Origin: Sinotaia quadrata
Lineage: Eukaryota; Mollusca; Gastropoda; Architaenioglossa; Viviparidae
Assembly: GCA_028829895.1 (NCBI GenBank)
Contig: CM054180.1
Span: 104,925,635-104,989,634 of the forward strand
DNA: 64,000 nt
Reading direction: 5' to 3'
The notes under the pieces are model-generated. The model saw nothing but the letters and a program-made list of their open reading frames with translations. It was not told the origin of the DNA and ran no database searches. Shown here piece after piece: positions 39,838-51,959 of the stretch. Position 1 is the stretch's first letter; every line of letters starts with the position of its first letter. A program made the translations under genes and the position numbers.

Positions 39838-40147
39838 TGCGTTACGTCATAGTAAGTATATTTGCAGCAATGCATTATGTAAAAGTCAGTACATCTGCAT
39901 CTGCAGCAATTCATTACGTGAAAGTAGATATATCTGCGGCAATGGATTACGTCATAGTAAGTGCATCTGCCGCTATGCATTACGTCATAGTAAGTACATC
40001 TGCAGCTATGCATTACGACATAATAAGTACATCTGCAGCAATGCATTACGTCATAGTAAGTACATCTGCAGCAATGCATTACGTCATAGTAAGTACATCT
40101 GCAGCAATGCATTACGTCATAATAAGTACATCTGCAGTAATGCATAC
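39838..40147. repeat. 33-bp repeat starting at the gene A exon 2 donor
   Basis: About nine units of TGCATTACGTCATAGTAAGT followed by ACATCTGCAGCAA. The first intron bases after the donor (GTATGCATTACTGCAG) belong to the array. Because 33 is a multiple of three, the exon 2 frame reads straight through as an 11-residue Cys-rich repeat. Confidence 0.95.
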
Positions 40148-41006
40148 CCTGTGATGGCGATGTATAGTTGATCTGAAAAGCCCGTGATGGGTTGGTGTTA
40201 ACCACACTCAAAAATTCAAGAGACCAAGAAAAGGCTGTGGATGTGTTTCCCTTAAGTTCAAAGGTCACAAGGTTAGTATAACTAAATCCTGACACCGGGT
40301 ACTTGTCTCCGCTGGATAATAGAAATGTTGGGTAGTCAGGCCTATCAAACACGGACAGTTTGGTCAGCATTTCGTCAGATTTAGCTTTGTGAATCATTAC
40401 TTTCATTTTCTTTTCCGGTGGTAAACTCACTTCAATCCAGCAAAGTCCAATGGAATTTAGACTAGATCCGTTTTGTAGAGTTTCTTTTGTTGTATTGCTG
40501 GGTTGATAATTAAGGGAAATGTTTCCACTCTCAGCATTAAATCTTAATTGTATCCGTTTTGTAAAACAGGCGGCAAAGTCTTCCGTTGACACAATGATAC
40601 TGGTATTTCTGGAATAGTACGGCGTATCATTTGTCTTCACGTCTGACTGAAGGAGGCTGATAGAAGAACCTGATGTTCCCCTATAAGAGGATTGCGTTAC
40701 CGTGAGAGAGGTCAAAGATGATGGTCTATCATAGGTAAAAGTATTTGGCTTGGTACTGGTTAAAGTTAATGGTCTATCATAAGTAAAAGTATTTGGCTTG
40801 GTACTGGTTAAAGTTAATGGTCTATCATAGGTAAAAGTATTTGGCTTGGTACTGGTTAAAGTTAATGGTCTATCATAGGTAAAAGTATTTGGCTTGGTAC
40901 TGGTTAAAGTTAATGGTCTGTTGTAGGTAAAAGTGTACAGCTTGGTATAGGAAAAAGTGGAGAGTGTGTTTTCTGAGTCCGACTCGGGGGAATCCGCAAT
41001 AAAAAT
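40148..41006 (-). CDS. Receptor gene A exon 2: Thr-rich repeats and CUB-like domain 1
   Basis: Acceptor TTTGACAG at 41,008-41,007. The exon opens with an acidic Ser-rich stretch (IADSPESDSEN), then about four copies of a 16-residue repeat (KPNTFTYDRPLTLTST) encoded by perfect 48-bp units at about 40,720-40,930, then a CUB-like domain with SGNISLNYQ, GLCWIEVSLPP, LSVFDRPDYP and FSWSLEFLSV. The same landmarks occur in gene B (GYCLIEVSLPPE, LMVFDSPDWP, FSLRLEF). Several NxS/T sequons suggest glycosylation. It ends in phase 1 at CAGG|GTATGC within INYTSPSQ-G. Thr-rich tandem repeats suggest an O-glycosylated stalk; this is inference. Confidence 0.82.
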
Positions 41007-41019
41007 CTGTCAAACAAAT

Positions 41020-41665
41020 AATTTTAAAATGTTAAATTAATAAAATGTTCAATATATATTTACAAAATAGAAATAAAAAATAGAATCAAATATTAGAGCG
41101 ATGAAACACTGCATGCACCGAGTGGGGAATGAACTCGTACCCAATGCAGTGCTTGCCTGTGAGAGAAAAGAACATCGTCCACAAAATGAAAAAAATATTT
41201 TTTAATTAAAAAAAACACACACATACACGCATTCACAAAGAACTAGACAGAAAATTTGAATTCAATAAAATAAAATAAAACATTTATTAATAACCCAAGA
41301 CGTAACAATGCGGCTAAGATATAAGCTAACTCATCTACACACTGAGTAACGCAGCGGAAACAAACATGCAAAATTAATTCAAGCACAAAATAACAGTTAA
41401 CAGTTTCGCTGCAGAACAAAATGTCGACGCATTCACGTGGCAATTTGCAACAACAGTAGAATGGTACTCAGCACTTAACTCACAGTACTTAACTCGCAGC
41501 ACGTAACTCACAGCACTTAACTCATAGCACTTAACTCATAGCACTTAACTCACAGCACTTAACTTATCCAGAAGAGATACTAAACGTTTTTTATTGGTCC
41601 CATATGGTCATTCCAAGGTCGAGAAGGTCAATTGACGACGAAAAGATTACTGCAGTTCCTGTAGG
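41020..41665. other. Gene A intron 1, acceptor-side stretch
   Basis: AT-rich; a short ~15-bp repeat (AACTCACAGCACTT) at about 41,465-41,565. A Pol III B-box-like string near 41,125-41,145 is too weak to call a SINE. Confidence 0.5.
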
Positions 41666-41669
41666 GAAA

Positions 41670-42350
41670 GAAGTCAACGAAAACAAACTAAGACACTAAA
41701 ATAGTCAAGCCAAACAAGTCAACGAAAACAAACTAAGACACTAAAAGAGTCAAGCCAAAGAAGTCAACGAACACAAACTAAGACACTAAAATAGTCAAGC
41801 CAAACAAGTCAACGCAAACAAACTAAGACACTAAAATAGTCAAGCCAAAGAAGTCAAGGAAAACAAACTAGGGCACTAAAATAGTCAAGCCAAACAAGTC
41901 AACGAAAACAAACTAAGATACTAAAATAGTCAAGCCAAAGAAGTCAAGGAAAACAAACTAAAACACTAAAATAGTCAAGCCCCAGAAGTCAACGAAAACA
42001 AAGACATTAAGTAAAAGAAGTCAAGGAAAACAAAGACACTAAAATAGTTAAGCCAAAGAAGTCAAGGAAAACAAACTAATACACTGAAATAGTCAAGCCA
42101 AAGAATCAAGGAAAAATAAGACACTAAAATAGTCAAGCCAAAGAAGTCAATGAAAACAAACTAACAAACTAAAATAGTCAAGCCAAAGAAGTCAAGGAAA
42201 ACAAACTAAGACACTAAAATAGTCAAGCCACTGAAGTCAAGGAAAACAAACTAAGACACTAACCCAAAGAAGTCAAGGAAAACAAACTAACAAACTAAAA
42301 TAGTCAAGCCAAAGAAGTCAACGAAAACGAAGACACTAAAATAGTCAAGC
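41670..42350. repeat. 45-bp minisatellite, about 15 copies
   Basis: Units of AAGTCAACGAAAACAAACTA followed by AGACACTAAAATAGTCAAGCCAAAG, with several internal deletions. It lies in gene A intron 1. Confidence 0.95.
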
Positions 42351-42379
42351 CAACTTTCTACACAGTCTTTCACATACTC

Positions 42380-42522
42380 TTTAGTTTCATCTGCTATGAG
42401 GCTCGTCCCTTCTATCGCCTTCTTCCCCTCTTCCTCTGCAGAGAGGCCCATACCTTCTACCACCATCTTCCTCTCTTCCTCTGCAGAGAGGCCCATCCCT
42501 TCTGCCATTGCCTTCCCCTCTT
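42380..42522 (-). repeat. 45-bp repeat with coding-like - strand frame
   Basis: About three units of unrelated sequence but again 45 bp long. On the - strand they read as 15-residue repeats (VEGMGLSAEEEGKKA type). No splice link to gene A was found and the frame has no domain, so I treat it as a repeat. Confidence 0.6.
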
Positions 42523-43084
42523 CTATCTACTTCAGTCTTTCTTCTAGTGTAATTTCTAGTTTTAAATTTGTAAAAATAACTCTACTCTAGTCACACAACA
42601 ACTTAATGTTCTGGTGAGCTATCTGTCTGATTCAGAAAAAAATATCCAAACACATTCAAGCAACTGATAAACTTTAAATCTATTTACTTACAATGCACAA
42701 TCAATATAATGATATAATTTCTCTACATCAATAATGGAAATTATGGTAATACATGTATAAATACAATATGCAATCAATAATACAAAATTCAAAAGGTTAA
42801 TCAAAACGTTCACAGAGAACAAAGGATAGACAAAGCAGGACATATTCTAGAATCTAGATAGTCTCATAAAAATAATGAGTGAGATAAGACTCCTTTCTAA
42901 ATGTCTATTTCGCTAGTCAATTATATCTTTTCTTCTGGCTTTGTTTTTAGTCCAGGATTCCTGATTTAAGTTCCTTAGCTAAAACATTTCTTTTTCAACA
43001 ATTGTTTATCACATTTACAAATTCCAACAAGCCTTTACAGTAAGGCCACCAATGCAGTCTGCTTCAACGCCAGTTAGGAGATTA

Positions 43085-44015
43085 GTTCATGACAACAGTG
43101 GGAGTCAGACAAGGCTACTTACTTTCGCCTATAGTTTTCAACATCGTCCTTGAAAGAATCATGACAGATGCTTTGGAAGACCATGAAGGAACTGTCAGTA
43201 TTGGAGGCAGAACAAAACGAACTTACGCTTTGCCGATGACATCGATGGCCTTGCAGGAAATGAGGAGGAGCTAGCTCAGTTGGTGTAAAAACTGGACTGG
43301 ACAGCTACTGCGTTTGGTATGGAAATCAGTACAGAGAAGACCAAATTGATGACCCATAAACCAGTGGCATTTGGCAATGACATCATGACTGGTGATCAGA
43401 AATTGGAAATAGTTAATAAATTCATGTACTTAGGAGCCATCGTGACAGACGAGGGAGCAAAACCTGAAATATTGTCCAGGAATGTGATGACAATACAACA
43501 GTGGCAAGGCTGAAGACAGTTTGGAAAGACAGAAACATTTCACTCAGCTCAAAGATCAGACTGATGCACTCCTTGGTTGTTGTATCTGTGTTTTATATGC
43601 CTGTGAGGCATGGACCCTCACAGTGGCTCTCGAAAGGAGGATACAAGCTACTGAAATAAGATGCTTTCGAAGGTTGTTTGGCATTTCGTATAGAGATTTT
43701 GTTACAATGAAATGGGAAACAGAATTAGGCAAGCCATTTGGGCTGTATGAAGAGCTATTGGCCATTGTGAAAAAATGCAAAATGAAATGGTATGGGCATG
43801 TCACATGACCAACAGGGCTTGCCAAGACAATCATACAAGGTATTGTGCAAGGAGGGCGAAGGAGAGGAAGACAGAGGAAAAGATGGAAGCATAACATCTC
43901 AGAGTGGACAGGACTGAAACTGAGCAATACGGTAAGATTAGCAGAGAACAGAATGAAATGGAGGAAACTAGTTGTCAGGTCATCAGTGGTGCCCCAACGG
44001 TCGACAAAACTAAGG
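43085..44015 (+). mobile_element. 5'-truncated LINE (non-LTR retrotransposon), decayed
   Basis: In three frames on the + strand it encodes a reverse transcriptase C-terminal half: TTVGVRQGYLLSP, catalytic FADD at 43,229-43,240 (LRFADDIDGLAGNEEE), FGMEISTEKTKLM, and the late region CEAWTLTVALERRIQATEIR, FRRLFGIS, KMKWYGHV and GGRRRGRQRKRW. At least one stop (just after ELAQLV) and several frameshifts break it. It lies in gene A intron 1, opposite to the gene's direction. The clade (RTE-, CR1- or Jockey-like) was not determined. Confidence 0.88.
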
Positions 44016-44168
<153 letters not shown>

Positions 44169-44509
44169 AATGTATTTTATACCACTAAGTTGAAGATGTC
44201 ATATTTGTGAGCGTTTCTATTTACGCTCGAACTTAAACACTTACGTCTATACAATGTTCACTTCTTACGTTTTGCCAGTCCACATTTATCTAATATTTCT
44301 TTCTTGTTTGCTCAGTTACTAAACTAAAATAGCTTTATATAAGATATACCTGCATAGGTTCCTCTTCATCTGCTCTGAAAGACTTCATTATTTTATTAAT
44401 TTCATAATTTAATTTACGATGCCTCTTATAAATGTGAAAGTTTTCATCTCGTGTTGAAAGATAAACTATAAAGGGACCAAACAACTAATATCAAAATTGT
44501 CTCCCTTAC

Positions 44510-44632
44510 CGTGCTTCTTGTGGTGACGCCATCAGATATGCCATCTGTTGTCATGTTGTCTCCTCTAGCTGACGTCACCAGTGTCAAGAAAAACAAAATC
44601 ACATGAACACGTAGCACCATTTGACCTTTCAT
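44510..44632 (-). CDS. Receptor gene A exon 1: signal peptide
   Basis: The ATG at 44,632 starts MKGQMVLRVHVILFFLTLVT then SARG, a typical signal peptide with likely cleavage near SARG. It continues as a short Thr-rich stretch to a donor CACG|GTAAGG (GT at 44,509-44,508) in phase 0. I chose this Met because the upstream in-frame residues are charged and lack a better start; the second Met, four codons on, is also possible. Phase 0 matches the next exon, which opens with Ile-Phe-Ile-Ala-Asp. Confidence 0.72.
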
Positions 44633-44639
44633 CAACTGG

Positions 44640-45295
44640 ACGTCAAACTCTTGATACCCACCAAAGAAACACACACAACAGTAATATATTTTTTTAAAAA
44701 CATATCTGCATCAGTAATAAAACAAAGAACTAGATTACTAAAATACTCAAATAAAATACTTACTTTCGAAAGATCTGAGTTATTAAAATTTAAAAATCTT
44801 AAGTAAAAGTGTTATATCCATGATGGGCAATTAATACGTCTAGTCTGTGCATTTTTTTCTTTCTTTTTTTTTTCGGGGTGGGGTGGAGTGGGGAGGTGTA
44901 TAAAAATTTTGTGTTGTGAATTATCATGCCTAACGCCCGCGCCCCATAATGTTCGGTTAAAGGCACCACTATTACGGATGATGTTAACGAATGTACTGAC
45001 CATTTAAGCTGATAAAGTTGCGAACATACCCAAGAGCCCCCACAGTGGTATAACTGACAATTAACAGAACAAAGACATTACAAACAATAATATAGCACTC
45101 ACAGAAGATTAATATTAAAATAGTACATGAACATTATCGTAGTATGCTAACATTATCACAGTAGAACTATATTAGTATAGTAGACTAACATTAACTATAT
45201 CACATTCGAAGAATCTTTGGATTAGTATCTGTAAATCTGTAGCTAATCGTGATTATATTATATTTGTAAATAACTCGTCACAATTGGGTTAAGGT
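44640..45295. promoter_or_regulatory. Upstream region of receptor gene A, no clear promoter motif
   Basis: Directly upstream of the first Met of gene A. Only a weak AT-rich TATA-like string at about 44,685-44,705 is visible; the transcription start cannot be placed. Confidence 0.25.
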
Positions 45296-45299
45296 AGTA

Positions 45300-45905
45300 T
45301 TTCTTAATAAGATCTGCTTCAGTTCATATTTGTAATTGTGTTTAAATTAGTTAATATTTCTAATTAGATCTGCTAATTAGTTACTATTTGTAATTGTGTT
45401 TAAATTAGTATTTCTAACTAGATATAATTACACTTCAGTTAATATTTGTAATTCTGTTTAAATTATTTTTCTAATTAGATGTAACTAGGTTTCAGTTAGT
45501 ATTTCTAACAAGATAAAATATTACTTTAGTTTTTCTAACTAGACGGTAAGTGTAAGTTAAACTTTCAAAAAGTTGCAACTAGGTGTAAGTTAGCTTTTCT
45601 AACTAGCCGTTACCAAGATTAAGTTAGTCTTTCCAACTAGCTGTTACTATGTGAAATCATTATTTCTAACTGGCTATAACTAGATGTTAGTAGTAGTAAC
45701 TAAGCGTAACTAGATGAAAGTCAGTATTTCTAGCTATTGTGTCTAGGTGTAGGCTGGTTTTTCTAAGAGGCTGTAAGTAGGTAAAAGTATTTCTAACTAG
45801 CTGTAACTAGATGTAAGTCAGTATTTCAAACTAGCTGTAACTAGCTGTAAGTCAGTATTTCAAACTAGCTGTAAGTAGATGTAAGTCAGTATTTCTAACT
45901 TATCG
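45300..45905. repeat. Degenerate ~30-bp repeat
   Basis: Diverged units around TAACTAGCTGTAACTAGATG and TAAGTCAGTATTTCTAAC between the divergent receptor genes. Confidence 0.8.
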
Positions 45906-46299
45906 TTTTCTGTATCCATTACTTCCGTCGACTCAGTATTGACTGTACGTTGATTCACTGTTGCGCACAATCTCTTAAGGATAATAACAATTATCTTCCC
46001 GTTGTATACAGTTATTAAAGCCCACAGTGCATTTTAGAATTTCTACATAAGGAGTTGAATACTAGTAGATGAAAACATTACCGAAAATGTTTACCGTTCC
46101 CGTAAAAAACGGATCATCAGAGAAAATCTTTTACAAATGGGAAATTCATTGAACGCCCACACGACAATGGTTGTTAGCCCGCACTGGGTGTTGTAATGTC
46201 TTTTTAAATACAAACGGTTGTTGTATTGTATTTTACTAAAAAACTAAATACTTCATCTTCTGAATGCTGCATTATTTATTTCGTAATTGTTATTAATCT

Positions 46300-46740
46300 A
46301 TTGTGTGACTAAAGCAGCATTTACACACTATGGCTGCAGTTTGATTCAAAATATCTCAGTTGCATGACTAAAGTAGCATTTACACACTATGGCTAAAGTT
46401 TGATTGAGAATGTCTCTGTTGCATGACTAAAGTAGCATTTACACACTACGGCTATTATTTGAATGAAAGTGCCGATGTTGTATGGCTAAAGCAGCATTTA
46501 CACACAACGTTTATCGTTTGATTTAAAGTGCCTAATAAAGCAGCATTTACAGGCTATGGATAATGTTTGATTGAAAGTGTCTCCGTTGTATGACTAAAAC
46601 AGTCTTTGCACGGCACAGCAATTGTTTGATTAAGAAAGTCTACGTCATATGACACACCATGTCTATCGTTTGATTGACAGTGCACGTTGATGACCAAAGC
46701 AGCATTGACACAATATGGCTACTTCCGTCTGGCAGAAAGT
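46300..46740. repeat. Degenerate ~60-bp repeat
   Basis: About six units around GACTAAAGCAGCATTTACAC, ACTATGGCTA and GTTTGATTGAAAGTG. Confidence 0.85.
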
Positions 46741-46744
46741 GGCA

Positions 46745-47240
46745 TTGAAATTATTTTTTTGTCCACACAAGTTATCTACGCAGAGTAATTCTAAAAAAGA
46801 TCAAAACATATGCAAGCATTTTACGTAGTCATTGATAGGATTACGTGTACGTTGTGACCCCGCTCTACATGAAAACGTGTTCAGTAACTCGTGCGCCACC
46901 TTAGCGTTGTGCTGTTGGCTTTAGGAAACGAGTTCGCTCAGACCGCTTCACTGAACGCTCTCTGAAGGCAATTACTGACAGGAAAATATGGCTGCGAATT
47001 TTTTTTTTTTAAATGAAATATAGGTTTCGTGACATTTCTTCAACACCGAGATAATTTTGGGCACATTCGTGTGCTGAAGGCCTTACTTTAATAATGTTCC
47101 CTTACAAGAAACCAATGAAACATGTGCAAAACCATATAAACCAGTTTTGTCAATACAGAGAAACACTGTAATCAGATCACTCTCCGTAAGCAGACTGTAA
47201 AAGCTTCATGTAAATATGGCCAATGCATGTAGGGTATTTG
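46745..47240. other. Non-repetitive spacer segment
   Basis: No exon recognised; it includes a short poly-T run near 46,998. Confidence 0.35.
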
Positions 47241-47261
47241 TTTAGAGATGGTGGATCTATA

Positions 47262-47482
47262 TTATTTTGTTAAAGTTAAGAGTTATTGTTTGTCGTATAT
47301 TATTTTGTTAAAGTTAAGAGTTATTGTTTGTCGTATATTATTTTGTTAACGTTAAGAGTTATTGTTTGTCGTATATTATTTTGTTAAAGTTAAGAGTTAT
47401 TTGTCGTATTATTTTGTTAACGTTAAGAGTTATTGTTTGTCGTATATTATTTTGTTAACGTTAAGAGTTATTGTTTGTCGTA
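47262..47482. repeat. 38-bp repeat, about six copies
   Basis: Units of TATTATTTTGTTAAAGTTAA followed by GAGTTATTGTTTGTCGTA. Confidence 0.96.
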
Positions 47483-47484
47483 AA

Positions 47485-48465
47485 CTGAAACGGCTCTGAG
47501 CAGTCCTTTAATGAACTTTAACTACTGTATGAAAGAAAATTACAGTTGCTTGAGCACTTGTAAATTTATTTTTATGGGAATCACTTTTAAACTTACTGAT
47601 CGTACCAAATAATGTATTAGCATATATCTGAAGAATTTAAGACGCGTACTTCCCTTTTTTTTTTTTTATCTGCCGTTGTGCAAACCGCTCGCTGTTCACT
47701 GTCTTATAGGAACACTGACCTTGACGAAAATACCGCCCGGTACGGTTAATCACGTACATAAAATGACGTCATGAACTAAGATTATAATTTACGGCGCTTG
47801 GGTCACCTCGATTTGACTCCTGCATGAATGACATTTCCAAAGACACATAAGCAAACAAACCCCCTTCGGTACGTTTTACTTACAAATTTACGAACTGTCC
47901 TCTGTAAGACTTAAATCTGTGCATGTTAAACTTCACCAGGAGAAACCTCTTCGAACAATTTTCGACTCCACCGTAACGTGTAGAAATATTTGAATAGGAA
48001 AAGAGACACGTGTAAACCTCTCATTCATTACACAGTTCGTTCGCTCGCTCGCTCTGCGATAATTTTCTGCATACTGCAAGCAGAATGAACTGCTCTCAAA
48101 TGTAGAGCAAGTGCTGGCTTTATAAGTCAGTGCGGAAAGTATTAAGTATCCTGAATTGATTTCTCAAACACCTATACAGATATATTTCGGGGTTTTTTTT
48201 TTTTGTTTTTTTTAAAGAAAAGGACTGTATTTCTATATTCACATATAGAAATACAGAATTACAATTTTTTTTTAACATTTCATTGCTGCTTTATAAAGTC
48301 CAGGCTAATATTATTTTTTAATATTTTTTCAATTCCAAATGTATATTAATTTTAATGTTAGATAATTAAATTTAGCATTCACTATGTTATTTTCGTTTCA
48401 ATTTTGTTTGCAGTGTTGATGTCTACAAATCTTCAATTATTTTTATTATTTTAACATAGGACTAT
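47485..48465. other. Spacer, nothing recognised
   Basis: AT-rich sequence between the divergent receptor genes with no supported exon. Confidence 0.35.
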
Positions 48466-48469
48466 ACGA

Positions 48470-49060
48470 GTAATTTCTTTTCAGGTAATTAGTATTTTAT
48501 ATATTTTATTTATTATTTTAGTTCAAGCCTATATATTTAATCTTTTCAGGTAATTAGTATTTTATATATTTTATTTATTATTTTAGTTCAAGCCTATATA
48601 TTTAATCTTTTCAGGTAATTAGTATTTATATATTTTATTTATTATTTTAATTCAAGCCTATATATTTAATCTTTTCAGGTAATTAGTATTTTATATATTT
48701 TATTTATTATTTTAGTTCAAGCCTATACATTTAATCTTTTCAGGTAATTAGTATTTTATATATTTTATTTATTATTTTAATTCAAGCCTATATATTTAAT
48801 CTTTTCAGATAATTAGTATTTTATATATTTTATTTATTATTTTAGTTCAAGCTTATATATTTAATCTTTTCAGATAATTTGTATTTTATATATTTTATTT
48901 ATTATTTTAGTTCAAGCGTATACATTTAATCTTTTCAGGTAATTAGTATTTTATTTTATTTATTATTTTAATTCAAACCTATATATTTAATCTTTTCAGG
49001 TAATTAGTATTTTATATATTTTATTTATTAGTTCAAGCCTATATATTTAATCTTTTCAGG
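48470..49060. repeat. 65-bp minisatellite with splice-site-like junctions
   Basis: About nine units holding TTTAATCTTTTCAGGTAATT and TATATATTTTATTTATTATT. Each unit carries TTTTCAG directly followed by GTAATT. Confidence 0.95.
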
Positions 49061-49064
49061 TAAA

Positions 49065-50555
49065 TTACTATTATGTACTAATTTCCCATGTCATTCAATC
49101 TTTTTCACTTAATTCTGAAGACAGTAATTTTATTTGATTTCTTCCATTTTGATTTACAAATTATAAAATAGACTTAAAGAAAAACAAATAACTTCTTTTC
49201 TTCCAGTGCATTGTAAACCTACTTGTGTTGCGTCTGAAAATACACTGATATCAGTACAGCGTGTTTTATACAACATTTAATTGTTCTCAATCTGAACGTC
49301 TGCACAAGAATACAGGGTTTCTTTAGAAAGTTTACAATGGCTTTGTTTGGTTTCTAAAACTTAACTGTTGCTTTCATGATTCAATTCTGCGTTGTGTGTG
49401 AAGGCGAATTTGTACTTTGAGGTTGCTGTGGCAACGTCGTTTGTTTCCATTCATCTCGATCGTGTATGGAATCTTTTAAGCACGGCGTGTTGTGTAGGTT
49501 ATTTATTAATTTATAATTTTACTAGCTCTATTTAATTTAAATTCATTACAATCTGCATGTTTTAATTGTGTTTCTCTTGCTGCGTTAAATAAACCCATAA
49601 CTAATTATAATTTTTCGACATTTCTATTTGCTTCTTCTTTCTTTTGTCAAGCTTTTCTTCGTAAATAACTCGTTTATGAGCTTGCCGATGATTTTTTAAA
49701 AAATTACATCACAACTAAGAATGTCCACTAGGTAATCTTCATTAGTCTAGCTATGACATCCTATTATTTGACTACACCTCAAATTTTATTTTATTTTTGT
49801 GAGAATCCGAGGATTTGTTTTGAAAAATTAAAGTAAATAATACAATATATTTAAACCAAGATGCAAATGAAATATTACGCTGATTTGCTTCATGTAGTCT
49901 TAGGTTAAGTATTCCATGAAGTATTTACAAACAAAAATAATATCAAGTAAATGTACCAAAATTATCTTTTCAAGAAATATTTATAAATGTAAATATTAAT
50001 AAAATAAATAAATAAGCTTTGGATATTTATTTAACAACAGCTACAAACGTACTTGTTCACGTAAGCAGAAAAGAATAATACCCAAGCTAAAAAATAAAAA
50101 ATATATATAATTTTAAGAAAACACTTTCAGTTCTCAACAACACAATGAATTCACAAGAACTTACATTTTTAGAGTCCTACGGTCTAAAACGATGACAAAG
50201 AAATAAAAATATAAGAGTCGGGACCTTAAAAGTGTGCAAACGGTACATTAATGGCTTATTGTAATTATACTTGGCAGACTACCCTGATCACACAAACAAC
50301 CAAGGAACGTTTGTAGTGACGCACATCCGCAAGTAAGAGCTTGTGTCGCTTAATTTGATTGGACAGATGTGGTGTGATGGAGAGAAAGACTGTCTCATAG
50401 ATATTTGGAGAAAATATCAGCTAATGAATGTGCCAGTCCCTACTGAACTGTCTACGTCTCTCCGAGGTTACCCCCCGCCCCGATCATAGTCCCTCCATCT
50501 CCGCATCATAAACGTTCATTATAGATTCTATGCAGAGAGGCTAGATTTACAAACC
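49065..50555. other. Spacer, nothing recognised
   Basis: AT-rich, no coding pattern or element ends recognised. Confidence 0.35.
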
Positions 50556-50559
50556 ACTC

Positions 50560-51062
50560 TACCAATAGATGTAAATACACTGAATAGTAATAGTAACTGT
50601 AATGACTAATTATTATAAGATCCACAGACAGCTGTATGAATAGATTTAAATATATTTATAGTAATAGTAACTCTAGTGGCTCTAATTATTAATAGATCCA
50701 CAAAACAACTGTACGAATAGTCTTAAATATATTTAATATACATGTAACAGTAATAGATCTAATTACAACAAGATCCACAAACAATTACACCAGCAGACGT
50801 AAATATAATGAATTAGTAACTGTAATGACTCTAATTACAACAAGATATACAGACAGTTATACAATAGACGCATATATATTGAATACTAATCGTAACTGTA
50901 ATGACTCTAATTACAACAAGATATACAAACAGTTATACAATTGATGTAAATACATTGAATAGTAACTGTAATGACTCTAATTACAACAAGATATACAAAC
51001 AGTTATACAATCAATGTAAATATATTGAATACTAATCGTAACTGTAATGGCTCTAATTACAA
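50560..51062. repeat. ~70-bp degenerate repeat
   Basis: About six units holding GTAACTGTAATGACTCTAAT and TACAACAAGATATACAAACA. Confidence 0.9.
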
Positions 51063-51424
51063 CAATTTATCTGCTTAAACAACGGATCATAAATAAGCCT
51101 TCACCCTTCTAACTAAAGGTTCTAAAAAATGAACACACAAAAGAAAATGAGATTTTTTTTTTTAAGTCTTCTTCCAAATAGTCTTACAAAATTCAATTGT
51201 CAGTTTTGTAACCACTAATTTTCAACTTAAAATAAATAGTGTTTAGGCAAGACTGTTTGATGGTAAGAGCCATATGTCAAGTCTCTCACGTATGTGTGCT
51301 GACCTTCAGGTTTACAGTAGATCAGAGCTGTAAAGTGGGTGACTCCAGAGTGGATGGGAGGGGATGCGATTAATAATGGGGGAGGAGTCCACTTCTGTCT
51401 TCAGAGTAGTCATCGAAAGGGAGA

Positions 51425-51580
51425 CTGTCCATGTATTTTTCTGTCAAAGACTGTAGTCAAACATTTTTTCTTTCAAAAACTGTTATCATCCGTTTATTTT
51501 TCTGTCAAAGACTGGTAGTCAAACATGTTTTTTTCTGTCAAAGACTTGTCCGTGTATTTATTTTCTGTCAAAAAGTGGTG
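51425..51580. repeat. ~35-40-bp repeat, about four copies
   Basis: Units around TTTTCTGTCAAAGACTGTAG and TCAAACATGTTTTT. Confidence 0.85.
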
Positions 51581-51959
51581 TCCTACGCGTATTTACACAT
51601 CATTTCGAAATGCGTCAAGAATTATCATAATTAAGTCCATAGTTTAGCAAACCCCCTATCACTCTACCCCCCACCCCCGCCATCCTGTCCAAGAGTATTA
51701 TTCTCCACATGGTCAATTTTAACCTTTCAGAAAATATGTAAAATTTCGCATTGGAGTGCTTCTCTCTAGCGCTATTAAGTTAACATTCCGACAAATCCAA
51801 TACTAAAAACTGCATTGCTATTAACCGAACGAATGTCAGAAACTTCTTTATCTGTGCTTGAATGCCAAGTAAGCTGGGATCGGGTTTCTCGAGACAATCA
51901 TATCGCAGATATTGTGATAACGTTAGTAAAGCAATGAGGATATAAAGTGTATTTTTGCT

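Noticed and set aside
41110..41165. tRNA-derived SINE, from a B-box-like string on the - strand
   Set aside because: No A box at the right distance, no tRNA-like fold and no second copy in the window.
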